Shown here: positions 1 to 12,204 of the stretch, piece after piece
Layout of the letters: every line of letters begins with the position of its first letter
Position numbering within the stretch: the first letter of the stretch is position 1
Assembly (NCBI GenBank): GCA_963585895.1
Contig: OY757907.1
Location: 109,869,986 to 109,933,985, forward strand
DNA length: 64,000 nt
Source: Sepioteuthis lessoniana
Lineage: Eukaryota > Mollusca > Cephalopoda > Myopsida > Loliginidae
Direction of reading: 5' to 3'
Position numbers and translations under genes: made by a program
The notes under the pieces: generated by a model
What the model was told of the DNA's origin: nothing
Database searches by the model: none
The model's input: only the letters and a program-made list of their open reading frames with translations

Positions 1-71
1 CCGCTGGGCCAATGTCCCGGTGATAAGAGACAACTGCACAAATGTAAGTATGAATATACAATGAACCTGAT

Positions 72-135
72 TTATTTAACGTCTGGGCATTAAATAATCC
101 TGGACTGGATGACATGCCGACTTGAACTTGTTTTA
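72..135 (+). mobile_element. 3' tail fragment of the SINE-C/LINE type
   Basis: Contains GGCATTAAATAATCC followed by GACATGCCGAC, a diverged form of the LINE-type tail GGCATTAAATAACC..GATATGCC found intact at 42.47 kb. Nothing upstream is recognisable. Too short to assign to a family. Confidence 0.4.
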
Positions 136-254
136 TATTATGACACCCTTTTTATTCGGTTGTTAAAAATTATTTTTTCTCTGCCAAAAAAGCTTTTCAA
201 ACTTCTTACTTGATGCTCTTGTTTTAAGCGAATTTACTTTTCATTCATCCACAG

Positions 255-436
255 ATGAATTAGGGGGTGAATCTCCATCATGTAATGCCAAATATGCTGG
301 ATTGAGACATTGTAGTAAGCAAGTTTGAAATCCAGTCAAGTTATAATGATCACTTTCAGACTAATACCCTTTGAAAAGGCATGAACCCCTTTATTCCTTC
401 AGCGATGGGTTAAATAGTACCAGAAATGTTCTTTTA
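255..436 (+). mobile_element. SINE-D, 5' part, truncated
   Basis: Matches the body of the SINE-D copies at 7.2, 21.2 and 44.4 kb: a degenerate tRNA-like head, then TTTGAAATCCAGT, the AATACCCTTTGAAAAGGCATG segment and GGGTTAAATAGTACCA. The copy stops at ~436 where a SINE-A head begins. Its own 3' tail does not follow that SINE-A, so it is either truncated or a later rearrangement removed it. Confidence 0.6.
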
Positions 437-722
437 TAAGGTGTAATGGTTATCGTCGTAGGAAATGGACACGGCGACACAAGTTCAAATCCTGGACGAG
501 ACTGATTGCATTTCACATAGCACTAATACCCTTGGGAAAGGTATGAATCCAAATTTTCTCGCTCCAGCTATGGGTAAATAGTAGGACAGACTAGGTTCTT
601 CAGCCTTGGTGAGGCAACTAGTCTAAGAGAAGGAAAACTCTAAATTCAAACCTGTTAAACTTCGCTTAAAAATTGACCTTGTGTCATATCCTGCCCGAGC
701 GGAGGGGTTGGGTAAATAGGAT
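437..722 (+). mobile_element. SINE-A, near full length
   Basis: tRNA-like head with box A TGTAATGGTTATCGTCGTAG and box B AGTTCAAATCCTGG, a tRNA-unrelated body (CCCTTGGGAAAGGTATGAA, CTCCAGCTATGGGTAAATAG), and the family 3' end CTTGTGTCATATCCTGCCC. The two boxes identify an internal RNA polymerase III promoter in the family. The copy is mutated but complete. Confidence 0.85.
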
Positions 723-1177
723 AACGACGGCTTTGTATTGTACAGTCATAAGGAATAAAGGAATGACAACACTTTCTTTCTTTGGAGTCAAAGCTTCTGA
801 AGGATGAGAGATACAGAGACTGGGAGGCGAAGACAGACTGCTATATTGACCCATAACTTCTTCTCTTGACCATATCCCACCGTGTTATTTTCAAGGCCTT
901 ACATCTTCTCTTCTGACAAGATGTACTCAGCTGGCCTTTGCCAGGGAGCTGCTTGGCCCCCTGCAGTTATGGTTCTCTATCTCCCGATTGACTCCGCTGC
1001 AAGCTGGCACTAAATCCAGACTCACACTGACCCCGATCTTCATGTGCTTATCTGCATATACCATTTTATGACACACACAGTTTCTGATCAACCACATGAC
1101 TGCTTCCGCCTCTTTACACATGTGCGTCCTGTTCAGAGAAATCTCTGATGAACAGCTCAGGGCAGGATCAATATGCA
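723..1177. other. no recognised feature
   Basis: A slightly GC-richer stretch (about 870-1180) without similarity to the repeat families in this window. An 84-codon minus-strand frame crosses it, but it has no recognisable domain and I do not call it a gene. Confidence 0.4.
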
Positions 1178-1246
1178 ACATTGAGCCTTAAATAATCCAC
1201 AAAGCTTGATATGCCATTGGACAAACAAACCAAACCAACAAAATAA
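1178..1246 (+). mobile_element. 3' tail fragment of the SINE-C/D type
   Basis: CCTTAAATAATCC..CTTGATATGCCATT followed by the (AAACC)-like terminal repeats typical of the LINE-derived tail. Only the tail is recognisable. Confidence 0.5.
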
Positions 1247-1365
1247 GTTCATTGACTTTTAAATTTCTAAACATAACTAATTCACCCATGTTTAATATAA
1301 TTTACAAGACAAAAGAATGAGTAAGCATTAAATGCAAATGCACCTTTAATTCTTGACTTATTTTT

Positions 1366-1760
1366 TTATGTAAAGGTTTGATGGATACTGAGGAGATCAT
1401 TAGGTTGCACTTTTGTGAGTTTGAGCCACAAATCACCATGTTCAATGTTGAAAGTGCTTCTATGTTTGCTTAGTAAATAATGCCCGATGCTAAAACCAGA
1501 TACCACTCTATACAAACTTGGAAAAGTTACTAAAATAAGTTCAACTGTTGCACAAAGCTTAGGATATTTTGCTCCAGTTTTTTCCTTCATCCAGTAATAT
1601 CCAATTTTTTAAAATGTGTACATAGATTTTTTTTCAAGATCAAAAGTCATTTCAATAAATTCTTTCTGTAAAGTGTCTAAATTTGGATTTTCCACTGCAA
1701 CGTGATTCATTCTTTTAAATGACCCATCTGGGGTTGTATGGAAACAACAAATCACTGGTG
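1366..1760 (-). pseudogene. hAT-type transposase, C-terminal dimerisation region
   Basis: The minus-strand frame from 1590 to 1366 reads KYPKLCATVELILVTFPSLY.. followed by GFSIGHYLLSKHR and GDLWLKLTKVQPN, the layout of the hAT C-terminal (dimerisation) domain seen in hAT transposases and in domesticated ZBED/SCAN-domain relatives. Upstream on the same strand (to ~1760) the similarity continues weakly in other frames. Only the end of the protein is present. The catalytic RNase-H-like core and BED finger are absent, so this is a dead fragment. Confidence 0.65.
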
Positions 1761-1984
1761 GTTCTCACACCCATTTTGGCATTCTGCTAGGTATACAATA
1801 TATTGCAACTAGTCCACATGATCCTGCTATAAAGGGATTTATAAGTGTAAACCAGGAAATTCACCCCTTGTTGACTCCTTTTCTTTTATTCAATTAGCCA
1901 AAATTTTATTCATCCCCAGCTGTCTGAAAAGCCCTGCATGTCATTATAAAAAGTTTTTATATTTCTACTAGAAGCAGGATACAA

Positions 1985-2205
1985 CAGAAGGTCAGTTTTT
2001 TTTTTACGACTGGTTTGAAATCAATTTTCCTTCTCTTAGACTGGTTGCCATCCCAAGGTTAAAGAGCCTGGTCTTGGTGGGAAATAATTGAATTTCATAC
2101 TTTTACCACAAGTATTAATGCTATGTGTAATGGAAACAGCAGGAATTGAACTTAGGTTGCCCTGTCCATTTTCTGTGAGTATAACCATCTCCACATGAGT
2201 GCTTT
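1985..2205 (-). mobile_element. SINE-A, old diverged copy
   Basis: Minus-strand copy recognisable by TTTCCTTCTCTTAGACTGGT, GGTTAAAGAGCCTGGTCT and the head complement AGTATAACCATCTCCACATG. It belongs to an older subfamily shared with the copies at 14.7, 15.1 and 46.8 kb (GGTTAAAGAGCC rather than GGCTGAAGAACC). Confidence 0.6.
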
Positions 2206-3985
2206 TTCATCACAATATGTGTATTTTGTATTTGTTGATTTGAATTCAGAAGTATATTTCAATAACTTCATGGTTTGATTTTCATGTGAATAATATTATA
2301 TCTTACCAGCTGTTCTAAGAAATATTCTTTCATTCAGTCAACTTGCCTGACAAGCATAGCCCATATTATTCCTGGACTCTTTTGGTACAGAGAACAATTT
2401 GAGTCACCCAAATATACTTAATGTATGAGGTCAAGATGCAGCTTCAGTCCTCATTGTTTTAAAATTTTTGATCTTTTTTGATAAACCCGTTGAAAGTGCA
2501 TCTTGTTTGATAGACACTAGCTCTGAAATTTAAAAATGAAGTACTTTATTATAAAACTTTTGTAAAACAGTCATTTTTAGAAGTATCAGTGAATAAAAAA
2601 TTCTCTCATAAACATGTGAGTGATATACATTCCAATGCCAGTAGTGTATTTTAGAATGGTAATTGTAAAACTCCGATAAGTTTTTTTATTTGCAAGCTTT
2701 TTTATTGTATGGTCAAAAGTGTTTTCTGGCTCTTAAATTTGTTGCCAAATGCACCACACAAAATACCATATCTAATGCTTCCCAGCATTCATTTGGCCTA
2801 GCACTGATCCCGAAATGATAACATTTTGAGATGAACCAAACAAACAGAGTTTTAATTAAAAAATTCTTTACTACCAGCTAAAATAGCCTCTTGATAACAA
2901 AGGCCTTCAAATTGTTATTTTTAGCTATTGCTGGACATTGCAGACATGTTATCACTGACCGAACTTTAAATGACCATTACTCAAAATCAGAAGCTATTTC
3001 AGTTGAGGCACTGAACCATAAGAATCCTTAATTCCTGGGTTTTGCTTTCAGAATAATAGCTATTCACAGTTTCTCAAAGATTACATCTTAACCCTGGGAA
3101 CAAACTCTGACAGTGCACAGTTTGCAATAGCCATTGTTTGTCGACTGGCCAGGATCATACAACATTCACTTCACCAACCAAAACAAGATGACTCAGTTCT
3201 TTATTTTCTGTTTTCTTCCTTCAGTGCCCACCATTCATTTCTTCTGATGGTCTCATGCCTCAAAGAACTTTATGAGAATTTAGTGATGGGTTGAACCAAT
3301 TTCTTCGAAAACCTTTTCCACGTAGAACACTCATCAGCCAAAAGTTCAAATCAATCACCAAATATTTTATGCACGCATGATTTGATCAATCATATTCGAT
3401 ATTGATCTGTGAGAACTGCATCTTGTGACAAGCTGAATTCTACTTATTGAAATATTTCCACCTATCAATAACTCGATTCTGTTCTAGCTTCTCGTTTATT
3501 CATTGGTTTAGTTTGATTTTCTTATTTCACAAAAACGAATGCCATTTTTAAAAACACTATTACTAACATAAAGTTTAAGTATAATGAAGATATTAGTTAA
3601 AAAAAGGATTATTTTCAGTGATTTTTCTTAAGTAAAGTGGAATGAATTTTGTAAGTATTTTGATAACCAATTCATATTTATAACCAGATCTTTTGGAAGC
3701 AAACAAAAAAGATTTGAGTTAATAAAAGTACTTGATGTAATATTAAAAAAACTTTACACTACAGACATCTTTCATGCATTTATTTGTATAAAGGAACACT
3801 GACAATTAATAGTGATGATGGATCCTTTCATGTCCCTAAAAATGGTTACATTGACTTTCTTTACTGACTGCTGCTCCCTGAATTTTTTTTTACCAGAGAG
3901 TCAGTGTGTTTCCACTGTATGACTCTGGCTCATAACGGCAAAGACATGTATAGCCCATTTGTAAACATTCTTATGACCAAAATTT
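2206..3985. other. no recognised feature
   Basis: AT-rich unique sequence. No repeat family, open frame of note, or RNA gene was recognised on either strand. Confidence 0.5.
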
Positions 3986-3987
3986 AC

Positions 3988-4368
3988 TTATTGCCCCATC
4001 AGATGGGGCAGTAGAATACATCGACTCCTTCTCTGCAAAGGGGTAAGACCCCTTCCCCCAATGAGTGTCTTGGATATGACACTAAACAATCTGATGGTGA
4101 GGTTCCTGTAATACTGGAGCTTTGGAGAATGTTGAGTATCCCTTCATTGCTATTACTCCCAGGTCCACTCTGGCATGGAGTGGTAGCATCTGATAGAGTC
4201 CTATCTATGGGTCAAATAGAACTAAATTAACTGAAATAGAACTGTTTTGACATTTAACTGTTTGAAAACAAAAACAATACTTATATTAAACTGAATTGTT
4301 TGAAATTCAATTTAGCATTAAATTACTCGAAAAGGGTTGATACGCCATAAAACAAAAAAAAAACAACC
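3988..4368 (+). mobile_element. SINE-C, internally shortened
   Basis: Head GGCAGTAGAATACATCGACT, then CACTAAACAATCTGATGGTG, CTCCCAGGTCCACTCTGG and TCTATGGGTCAAATAGAACT, ending in a diverged LINE-type tail with GGTTGATACGCCATAAAAC. Part of the AT-rich second half is missing compared with the 43.5-kb copy. Confidence 0.8.
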
Positions 4369-5149
4369 AATCAAAATATGCTTACGAATATACTTCACGA
4401 CTTCTTCAATAAATTTCACATAGTTTGCACTTCTCAGCAACCAAAAATTTGAAGATTGTTCTGTTCAAGCCTGGAGCACTCTGTTAGATTTGCAGCCATT
4501 TTGAATAACCCCAAGACAAATGTTTTTTTGAGATTAAAATAATTTTTGCTATAAAGCAATTCCAAACCATTTTGAAAAAAAATTATTTTGCTTCTTTCAA
4601 AGAATTCTTATTCATTGAATGATCCTCATACTTGAAGAAGGCAAATATCAGTTCAGAAATCTACTTTGTTTATACACTAGAAGTGTGTGTATATATATAT
4701 ATATATATGCATGTAGTCATGTAACCTGGTCTCACAACAAATTAGAAATTCTGTTATGGTATACCAGTTTAATTAAACTGAAGAAATAAAGAAATATTCT
4801 ATTTATGTATAAAATACTGTATGACTTAATATGTTTTGTGAAGAATTATTGAAGAATGTATTGTAATGCTGACAAAAATAATCTTATAATAAATAAGATT
4901 TTGTACTTTCACTAAATTTACACACAAGCTTTCTATCAGACACATTGTGAATACTCAGTAAATTGAAAAAATATTTTGGCTTCAAAGAAATCAGTTTTTT
5001 AATAAAATCATCAAAATGTTATTTCTTGAGTTTTTAACAAAATCAGCTGTTGTTGTCACTTAGACTCCAGTGGTAAAACCACGAATTAGATCTAGGAATA
5101 ATAATTATAATAATTATCAAAGGACGAGCCAAGATCATCCTCACTACAG
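4369..5149. other. AT-rich sequence with a (TA)n microsatellite at 4688-4708
   Basis: No coding or repeat-family signal apart from the short TA dinucleotide run. Confidence 0.5.
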
Positions 5150-6320
5150 TATTGTTGAGGTCAGATGGAATATTGAGAAGAGTCTTGAAGACTTGCTGCT
5201 GCACAGACCCCAGCAAAAGCCTATCAACTGATGTAAATGGGAAAAACTTACAAAGAAGAATATAGTAGATTTAATTTATAAAATCCTGAGTGAATAGAAG
5301 ACTGCATTACCATCCCAAAAGAATCAAGACTGGAAAAAAGTTAAGGTATAGATTGAAAAAGTAAATAAATTATTGTAATATATCTCAACAGACAACATCA
5401 CTGAACTGAACAAGTCAATCTATGCAAGAGCAAAACTAGTCAGTGAAGAAATAGGTATCTCCGAAAGCAATCTGACCCAGAAATACAAAACCTGGTTGGT
5501 AAATAAGGATAAAGGAATGAATCAAGAAGCTGTGACAACAAGTTAAATTGCTGAGTTAAAACGCAAAGGAATCCAACTAAATACAAGGTTCTCAATAAAA
5601 CAACGGCAAAAATCTCCGACAATACAACTAGGTAAGTAAATTGACTGATCATAGCTGAGGGTGACCTGGAGGTTCAATTTTCAATAGCTACTGCCCTAAG
5701 GTGTATGGGAGGGCACAACTTCTTTCCCTGGATTACTCCACTTACCCTTGATCTATACCTTATAAAACTGAGTGTTAAGCAGAGAGGCATCAGGTAATAT
5801 TTTTTAAGTCTTTGGTATGACTTGACCAGGGATTGAAACCCTGGACCATTGGCAAAATGATCCTGGGTTAGAGTCAAGCAATACAAACAAAACAGGACTC
5901 TCCAAAGTAACAAAAGAAAATTTTACAAAAAAGTTGGTGGAGATGGCACAAAGATAAATCAACAACTGGATGCAAAAGAAACAAAATAATTTTGGAGTAA
6001 AACATAGAAAAGAAAAGAACATGACAAAAATGCTGATTGGATTAATAACATGAAAAAAGAATTGGAAAGAACTCAAAGTTGGCCCCAAGGTGAACATATG
6101 CCTAGACTTGCTAAGAGTAACACTCCAAAAAATACTAAATTAGAAAACGCCAGGCCACGATGAAATATATGCATTCTAGTTTGAAAAATTCACATCCACC
6201 TGCGACAGACTGGCTTTGCAACTGAACAAATGCTTACAAGAATCAAGCATATCAGAATAGATGATGAAAGGGAAATCCACATTGATATAGGAAAACCCCC
6301 AAAATGGGACCATTCTCAGC
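5150..6320 (+). pseudogene. decayed non-LTR-type reverse-transcriptase polyprotein, N-terminal half
   Basis: Three-frame plus-strand reading gives an element polyprotein I associate with mollusc retroelements. A linker-like stretch (TDNITELNKSIYARAKLVSE near 5392) is followed after the SINE-B insertion by SNKRKFYKKVGG and FWSK (5890-6000). Then comes the reverse-transcriptase entry motif TPGHDEIYAF (near 6150) and LALQLNKCLQESSISE and MMKGKSTLI (6210-6290), with stops and frameshifts throughout. It breaks off before the catalytic palm motifs. A related C-terminal piece lies on the minus strand at 17.1-17.5 kb. I cannot assign the clade. Confidence 0.6.
5646..5866 (-). mobile_element. SINE-B inserted in the reverse-transcriptase remnant
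   Basis: Minus-strand SINE-B: TTTTCAATAGCTACT, CTTGATCTATACCTTATAA, GAGTGTTAAGC and the box-B complement GGGATTGAAACCC. Coding similarity to the same polyprotein resumes on both sides, so the SINE arrived after the element. Confidence 0.75.
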
Positions 6321-6324
6321 AAAT

Positions 6325-6597
6325 ATACTGTGCACTTATGCTAAACTGAATAATTTAAAATAAGTGAAACCATTTAACTGTGTTAAAAATAAACAAAATC
6401 AGGCTTGTTTAAAAATGTTATCTACAAAATGTGTTTATAAATCGCATATATATTATTTGGCATTAAATGACCTAGAATGGTTGATACTTTATAAAACCAT
6501 ACCAAACCAAATCCTATATATTTAATATATATGTGTAAACAGGATTTGGCATTAAATAACCTACAGTAGTTGATATGCCATAAAACCAAACTATCAC
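6325..6597 (+). mobile_element. SINE-C, 3' half with two tails
   Basis: Starts inside the AT-rich half (CTTATGCTAAACTGAAT, AACCATTTAACTGTG) and carries two successive LINE-type tails, one ending near 6510 (TAGAATGGTTGATAC) and one ending near 6595 (CTACAGTAGTTGATATGCC). A second tail directly after the first implies a second 5'-truncated copy or a local duplication. Confidence 0.7.
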
Positions 6598-6627
6598 AAG
6601 AAGTAATAATAATAATAATAATAATCA

Positions 6628-6915
6628 TATTTACCAACCCCTCCGCTCGGACAGGATATGACACAAGGTCAATTTTTTAAGCAGAGTTTAACAGGTTTGA
6701 ATTCAGAGTTTTCCTTCTCATAGACTAGCTGCCTCACCAAGGCTGAAGAACCTAGTCTGCCCAACTATTTACCCATAGCTGGAGGGAGAATAATTGGATT
6801 CATACCTTTCCCAAGGGTACTAGTGCCATGTGAAATGCATTCAGTCCAGGATTTGAACTCGTGTTGCCGTGTCCAATTCCTGCGATGATAACCATTACAC
6901 CACTGGCATCTCCCA
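6628..6915 (-). mobile_element. SINE-A, full length
   Basis: Runs on the minus strand from the head complement GATAACCATTACACCACTGG to the tail complement CCCTCCGCTCGGACAGG, preceded by a short (TAA)n run at its 3' end. One of the better-preserved copies. Confidence 0.85.
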
Positions 6916-7217
6916 AAATAATAATAATAATAATAACCATTATATGTTTTACATGTGTGTATGAAATGACCTTTTGTATTAAGTTTTATGAAAATGAAAC
7001 TAATTTTGATACACCCCTAACAAAGTTATTAAAAAATTCAACACCATAATTAAAAATGTTAAAATATTGGATAGACCTTTGCTACAAATCTTATTTAATG
7101 CAAAAATCTAAATAATATCTATAACTCCACAATATCATCATTATTATCATCATTATCTTTATAATATAAACTTTTTATTCTTGTTATATAACAGGTGATT
7201 AAACAAACATTTTAAAG

Positions 7218-7465
7218 GGAGTGTCCTCATGGTGTAATGGTTAAAGCGATGGACTGTGGAATCGTAGTATGCGAATTTGAACTCCAGTCGCGCTATTACG
7301 TTTACTTTTGGGCAAATACCCTTGGGAAAGGTATGAACCCCCTAATCCTCCCAGCTATGGGTTAAATAGCACCACTACTGTTCTTCTAGAAGAATGGCTT
7401 TGGCATTGAATAACCTAAAAAGAGTTGATATGCCATTAAACAAAAGAAACCAAACCAAAACATTT
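7218..7465 (+). mobile_element. SINE-D, full length
   Basis: tRNA-like head with CATGGTGTAATGGTTAAAGC (box A) and GAATTTGAACTCC (box B), the middle CCCTTGGGAAAGGTATGAAC and GCTATGGGTTAAATAGCACC, then the LINE-type tail GGCATTGAATAACC..GTTGATATGCCATTAAAC. Defines the family in this window. Confidence 0.8.
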
Positions 7466-7676
7466 TAAATGTCTATGAGAGTATTTTTATTGGAAAAGCA
7501 GAACTGATATTACCAAGATAACCTGCTGAAGATTCTAATAATGTGTTGACAGGGATGCTGAACTGGCTGAGACCTTAAAATCCTAATATCATTAGGAAAC
7601 TTCTTAGAAATGTCAAAATTTTTTAAAAGACATCCTGTATATTAATAATATTGATAATATAAGTAAAAAAAGAAAA

Positions 7677-7905
7677 GTTGGCGACAGTCGTCAAGGGTAA
7701 CCCAAAGTCTCCCTTTTCAATAGCTACTTCACTCCCTGGATTGCTCCACATAACCCTTGATCCTTACCTTATAATGCTGAGTGTTAAGCCAGGTGGCATC
7801 AAGTAGCATTTTTTTTTAAGTGTTAGGTATGACTCAACCAGGGATTGAACCCCGATCTCCCGGACTATTGGCAAACACTCTACTCATTAGGCCAATGGCC
7901 CAGTT
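7677..7905 (-). mobile_element. SINE-B
   Basis: Minus-strand copy from the 3' end (GGCGACAGTCGTCAAGGG) to the head complement CTCTACTCATTAGGCCAATG, with box-B complement GGGATTGAACCCC. A short internal piece is missing relative to the 20.2-kb copy. Confidence 0.8.
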
Positions 7906-8654
7906 ATAGTGGAGTTTTTAAATTTGTGTATGAAATAAAATTTGCTGTAAAGGTCTGTAAAATACGTAAACACTTTTTATATACAAGAATAATACAAAAT
8001 ATCAAAGAAGAAAAAGGTTTTATTTATTTACTTTTGTAGATCATACATTTCCTGCTGGCTTAGAACTGCAAAAATCCTTGTTTAAATTTGTAAAACAAAA
8101 TCTTAATATTGTTCTTTGATATAAATATAAAAAAAAAAGATATAAGAAAAGTTTTATGCCAAGATATTCTTCAAACAAGTTGATTGGAATCAGTGTAGCC
8201 ACTTTTATTAATTCATAATATTCTTTTGTGTTTCTGAGTACACAAACCTTTATTCCCTGTTTTCAGTACATTTTTCCAATTCTTTCTTTGTATTTTCTTA
8301 TCAAAGATGTATTTTCAACTCATGTCGAAGCTATCAATTCCTGAAGCAAGTCAAGTATCTTTCAAACTGAAGAAATAAATAATTAAATCTGCTTCTTTAA
8401 AACTTTCGGAGGTCTGAAGTGAAAAAATGTCTGGCTTGAAAAATAAAGACTAAATTATAAAGAAATACTTATATATGTATGTTGCATTGATTTATAATCT
8501 GGATAAATAGTGAGATGTATACGATAAATTTTGAATGATATTGAAAACAAATAAGTAATACAGTCTCTGATATATTAGCAATGATAGACACCTTAATTGT
8601 TATATATAAGTAGAGTATATTGAAATTTATATTGTTGTTATTTACCACAAAAGG
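7906..8654. other. no recognised feature
   Basis: AT-rich unique DNA without repeat or coding signal. Confidence 0.5.
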
Positions 8655-8970
8655 GCTGTACTGAGTATAACATTAAAGTTTTTGGAGATCTGGGAAGTGT
8701 TTGGTCACCTTTTCATTGCCTTTACTCCCAAGACCACTCTGTCTGGAAGTGTACTTGTTAGGGATCCATCAATGGATCAAAAATATCTGTTTAAAAATTA
8801 TTTGCATTAGATAAGAATACTTCATATCATATAACCATGTGTAAAAAAACTCTGAAGAAACTATACTAATAATATGAATATAAATCTACAATGAATGCAA
8901 TTCCCCAACTTCTAGGTATAAAATAACCCCAGACAGGTCGACATGCTGTTAAAATCAGTCAATCGAAAGT
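8655..8970 (+). mobile_element. SINE-C prime variant
   Basis: Shares CATTGCCTTTACTCCCAAGA and the GGATCAAA junction with SINE-C but ends in the variant tail TAAAATAACCCCAGACAGG..GACATGC. The copy at 49.1 kb has the same variant tail, so this is a subfamily. Confidence 0.65.
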
Positions 8971-10683
8971 AAATTTATGCAGATATATAAAGGCTGTACT
9001 TATTCCTATTTTTAGTTTGAGAGTTGCAATTCTGTAAAGTTTAGTTGTAAATAATGCCTAATGACAACCTTTTTTGTGTGAATAGTATTCCCCAAGGAAT
9101 TATAAAATCCCAGAATTTTTGGTTGACAACAAAACCTTTTATAAAAGAAATTGTTTGTGATGCACTTATTTATGGGTGATACTGTACCTAATATCCATTT
9201 TGTCTGTATAATGTTCAATTAGAAATTATAAAACCCTCAAATCTTTGGTTTAGGAGAAAATTAACCTTTTATAAAAAAGAAAAAATGTTTGGGTGTACTT
9301 ATTTATGAGCCATACAGCATAAAATGATTGTTGTAGAAATAAAATGAGCATCACTTTCTGCTTTTAGCCAAATTTTCATACAAAAGTAATAATCAGAGAT
9401 CTGACTTTCAAAAAGTGTCTTTTTCTGCATAATTTAGAAATTCATTATATATATATATAAATTTTTTTCTGTTTGCTTTCAATGACCTTAAAAATGTAGA
9501 TAATAATGACCTTTTAAGTTATATATTTGCTATGTTGTATATGAAGTTAAATATTTGCTTTGTTGTATATAAAAAAAGAAATTGGCAAATCATGCATCAT
9601 GAATGTTGACATATAAAAAAAATGGTTGTTTGCCATGTTAAGTAGGTCAAAGATCTTTAATTATTCTTAGCAGAATGTTCTAAAAAAATCTTTTTTAAAG
9701 TGCAAAAGCTGAAAATGCATAGAGAGAAAAGAAAAACATCCAGTAATATGCTTCAAAGAATTATCAGTAAATGACCAAAAATACATGAGGTGATGTTGCA
9801 GAAATTTAAAAAAAAAAAAAAACATGATGAAAACCCACTAGGACAAGTTTGAAATCTTTTCTTTTTTTTTCAAACATCACATAAATGATTAAGCACAAAA
9901 ACAAAACCTGCTAAGCAATGATCTCTGGCTCTATGCTCTACCACTGAATAAAACCTGAAGATACTTCTGAGAAATCTTGCAGTGGCTGCCTCTTTAGCAA
10001 AAATTTTAAAAATCTTCTCCAAGATTTATCAAATATGGAATCATTGAAAAGTTCACCGAGTACACTTTTCAAATGTTAGTTGAAGTTTACCATCACGCCT
10101 ACAGATAACTTGATAGATTGGACAATTTAGAGCATTGGCTCGGCTACAATATAGAAATGTCTTGAAGATGGTAAAGTGTTATGACTTTGCTGGCTGTCAG
10201 AAAGAGACAAATGAGCTTTCTGTGTTCAGGCATTTCGGAATTTATTTCATTGCATGTTCAGAACATTTCAAAGATGTAGAGATGTGCTGATTGAAGGCCA
10301 AAGGCATCAGCTTCTGAATAAGCTATGGAAACCCAAGTTGCTTATGAATGATAGAAAGTATATTTAATTGTGTATTCTATTATTAGGCCTTGTGATTGAT
10401 TATTGTCTGATACATTTGGCCACACTTGGCTTAGTAAGGTTTCTGGATAATATTCAACATTTATTTGCTTCATATATATTTATCATATAAGTATGGGATC
10501 TACATGTGTCAATGCTGAAATATTCATATCTGTAGATGTCATATATTATCAGGATTTAGTTCTTATCTCATAAGAAAGAAACATACTGAAAATGCACAAA
10601 AAAATGTTCCTAGAATTGCACTTTGAATAAATCATGAAACTATCTGTATGCACACACACACACACTGATGAAAATATATATAC
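8971..10683. other. AT-rich sequence, no gene recognised
   Basis: Apart from the tandem duplication at 9.1-9.3 kb I see no repeat family, transposase or open frame here. Confidence 0.45.
9098..9330. repeat. diverged two-copy tandem duplication, period about 126 bp
   Basis: The two units begin at 9098 and 9224 with AATTATAAAA, then share TTTGGTT, CCTTTTATAAAA and TGTACTTATTTATG or its variants in the same order. The copies differ by many substitutions and small indels, so the duplication is old. Confidence 0.55.
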
Positions 10684-11066
10684 TTATTTACCAAACCTTC
10701 CACTTGGGCAGGATATGACACAAGGTCAATTTTTAAGCAGAGTTTCACAGGTTTGACTTTTCCTTCTCCTAGAGTAGTTGCCTCACCAAGTCTGAAGAAT
10801 ACAGTCTGCCCTACTATTTGCCCATAGCTGGAGGGAGAATAATTGGATTCATACCTTTCCCAAGGGTATTAGTGCTATGTGAAATGCAGTCAGTCTCATC
10901 CAGGATTTGAACTCGTGTTGCCATGTCCATTTCCTATGATGATAACCATTACACCACAGGCACCTCCTCTGCATGTGAAATGCAATCACTCTCATCCAGG
11001 AATTGAACTCGTGTCGCCGTGTCCATTTCCTTGGACAATAACCATTACACCATGGGCACCACCATA
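10684..11066 (-). mobile_element. SINE-A with duplicated tRNA-like head
   Basis: A full minus-strand SINE-A (tail complement near 10690, head complement ending near 10967) is followed at once by a second copy of only the head. That second head covers 10968-11062 and again contains TGAACTCGTGT, GTGTCCATTTCC and AACCATTACACCATGGG. Both heads keep recognisable A and B boxes. Confidence 0.8.
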
Positions 11067-11075
11067 AAAAAAAAG

Positions 11076-11103
11076 ATATATATATATATATATATATATA
11101 TAC
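11076..11103. repeat. (TA)n microsatellite
   Basis: Uninterrupted TA dinucleotides at the 5' side of the SINE-A head, separated from it by a short A run. Confidence 0.9.
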
Positions 11104-12204
11104 TAGAATACACTCGTCAATGATGATGGTTGAGTTTTATATAAAATATTTTTTTTATAATCCAAATTAAAAGGATTTCAGAATATACCACTAAATGAAA
11201 AGTATCTTGTATGTTATTGTAATAAAAAACTCAACTTTCAAGTAACAAATTTAGAATTACCTGAAAAATCAAATTGTCAATGTCATTAATAAATGGAGGT
11301 TTTCTCACTTTCTCTCTCTCTCTCGTTGCTGTCAATGTAGATTCAAAAGATACATAGCCAAACCAACAAACTCAAAAACTGAAGAAACCATTCTGTTGTA
11401 ACATCATCCTGTATCCCTGAAAACTTGTCTACTTTCTTTTCCATTCTCTTTCGATGTGGAAAGCCACAAATCATATAGTTCATTCCTCCTTTCTTTCTTT
11501 TTCACTTAAATTTTTTCTGTTTTAAAAGATTACAGCAAAAAACATCAGAGATCTCACCTCCCATTCTTTCTTTCTTCATTTTATTTCTTTCTTTTTTAAA
11601 TATTATGTATACAGACACACAGAACACTACACTTGCGTTTTATATTATCAAGAGATATATATATATTTTCTTGCTTTGGTTGAGAGAGGTCTTGGGTTCA
11701 AATCCTGGATGAGGCCCCAATTAAGTTATTTATAACACAATAAAAATAATTATATTATAAAAGAGTGAAAAGAGAGATTTTAATTAATAACAGTTAATAA
11801 TACAAATATCCAAATGCCGAATCCTCATTGTTTAACCCAAATGTTAATCTAAAGACAAAAAAATTTATTGTAAAACAGTCTAAAGGTGACAGATGAGCCT
11901 TAAGTAGTAATTGCTAAGTTACAATGAGTTCATAAAGAAAAATGGAAATATCCAAACATGAAAATTAAGGAATTGGTCAGTGAAGTCTTAAAATGGTATT
12001 TTACTGAATTTATCCACTTTGTAGCATTTGTTATCAAGTTTGGATTCTTTAGGTCAGACTGTCTAGTCCATGAATAAATGGATAAGCTGGAGTTGAGGTC
12101 GTCATAGTGGAAGTCTAGAAACAACTGACCCATCTCTTTTTTTTTTTTTTACCTCTGTTCTTATATTGCAACACTACATAGCTTCCCGAGAGTTCCTTAA
12201 AACA
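11104..12204. other. no recognised feature
   Basis: AT-rich and T-rich unique sequence with a short CT run near 11312. No repeat family recognised. Confidence 0.5.

Noticed and set aside
437-510. SINE heads as genuine tRNA genes (here and at every SINE-A, B and D copy)
   Set aside because: Only the A and B boxes are tRNA-like. I see no full cloverleaf, and each head continues into a SINE body.
5440-6097. Minus-strand frames of 70-97 codons
   Set aside because: Antisense to the reverse-transcriptase remnant and SINE-B; low-complexity Phe/Leu-rich products.
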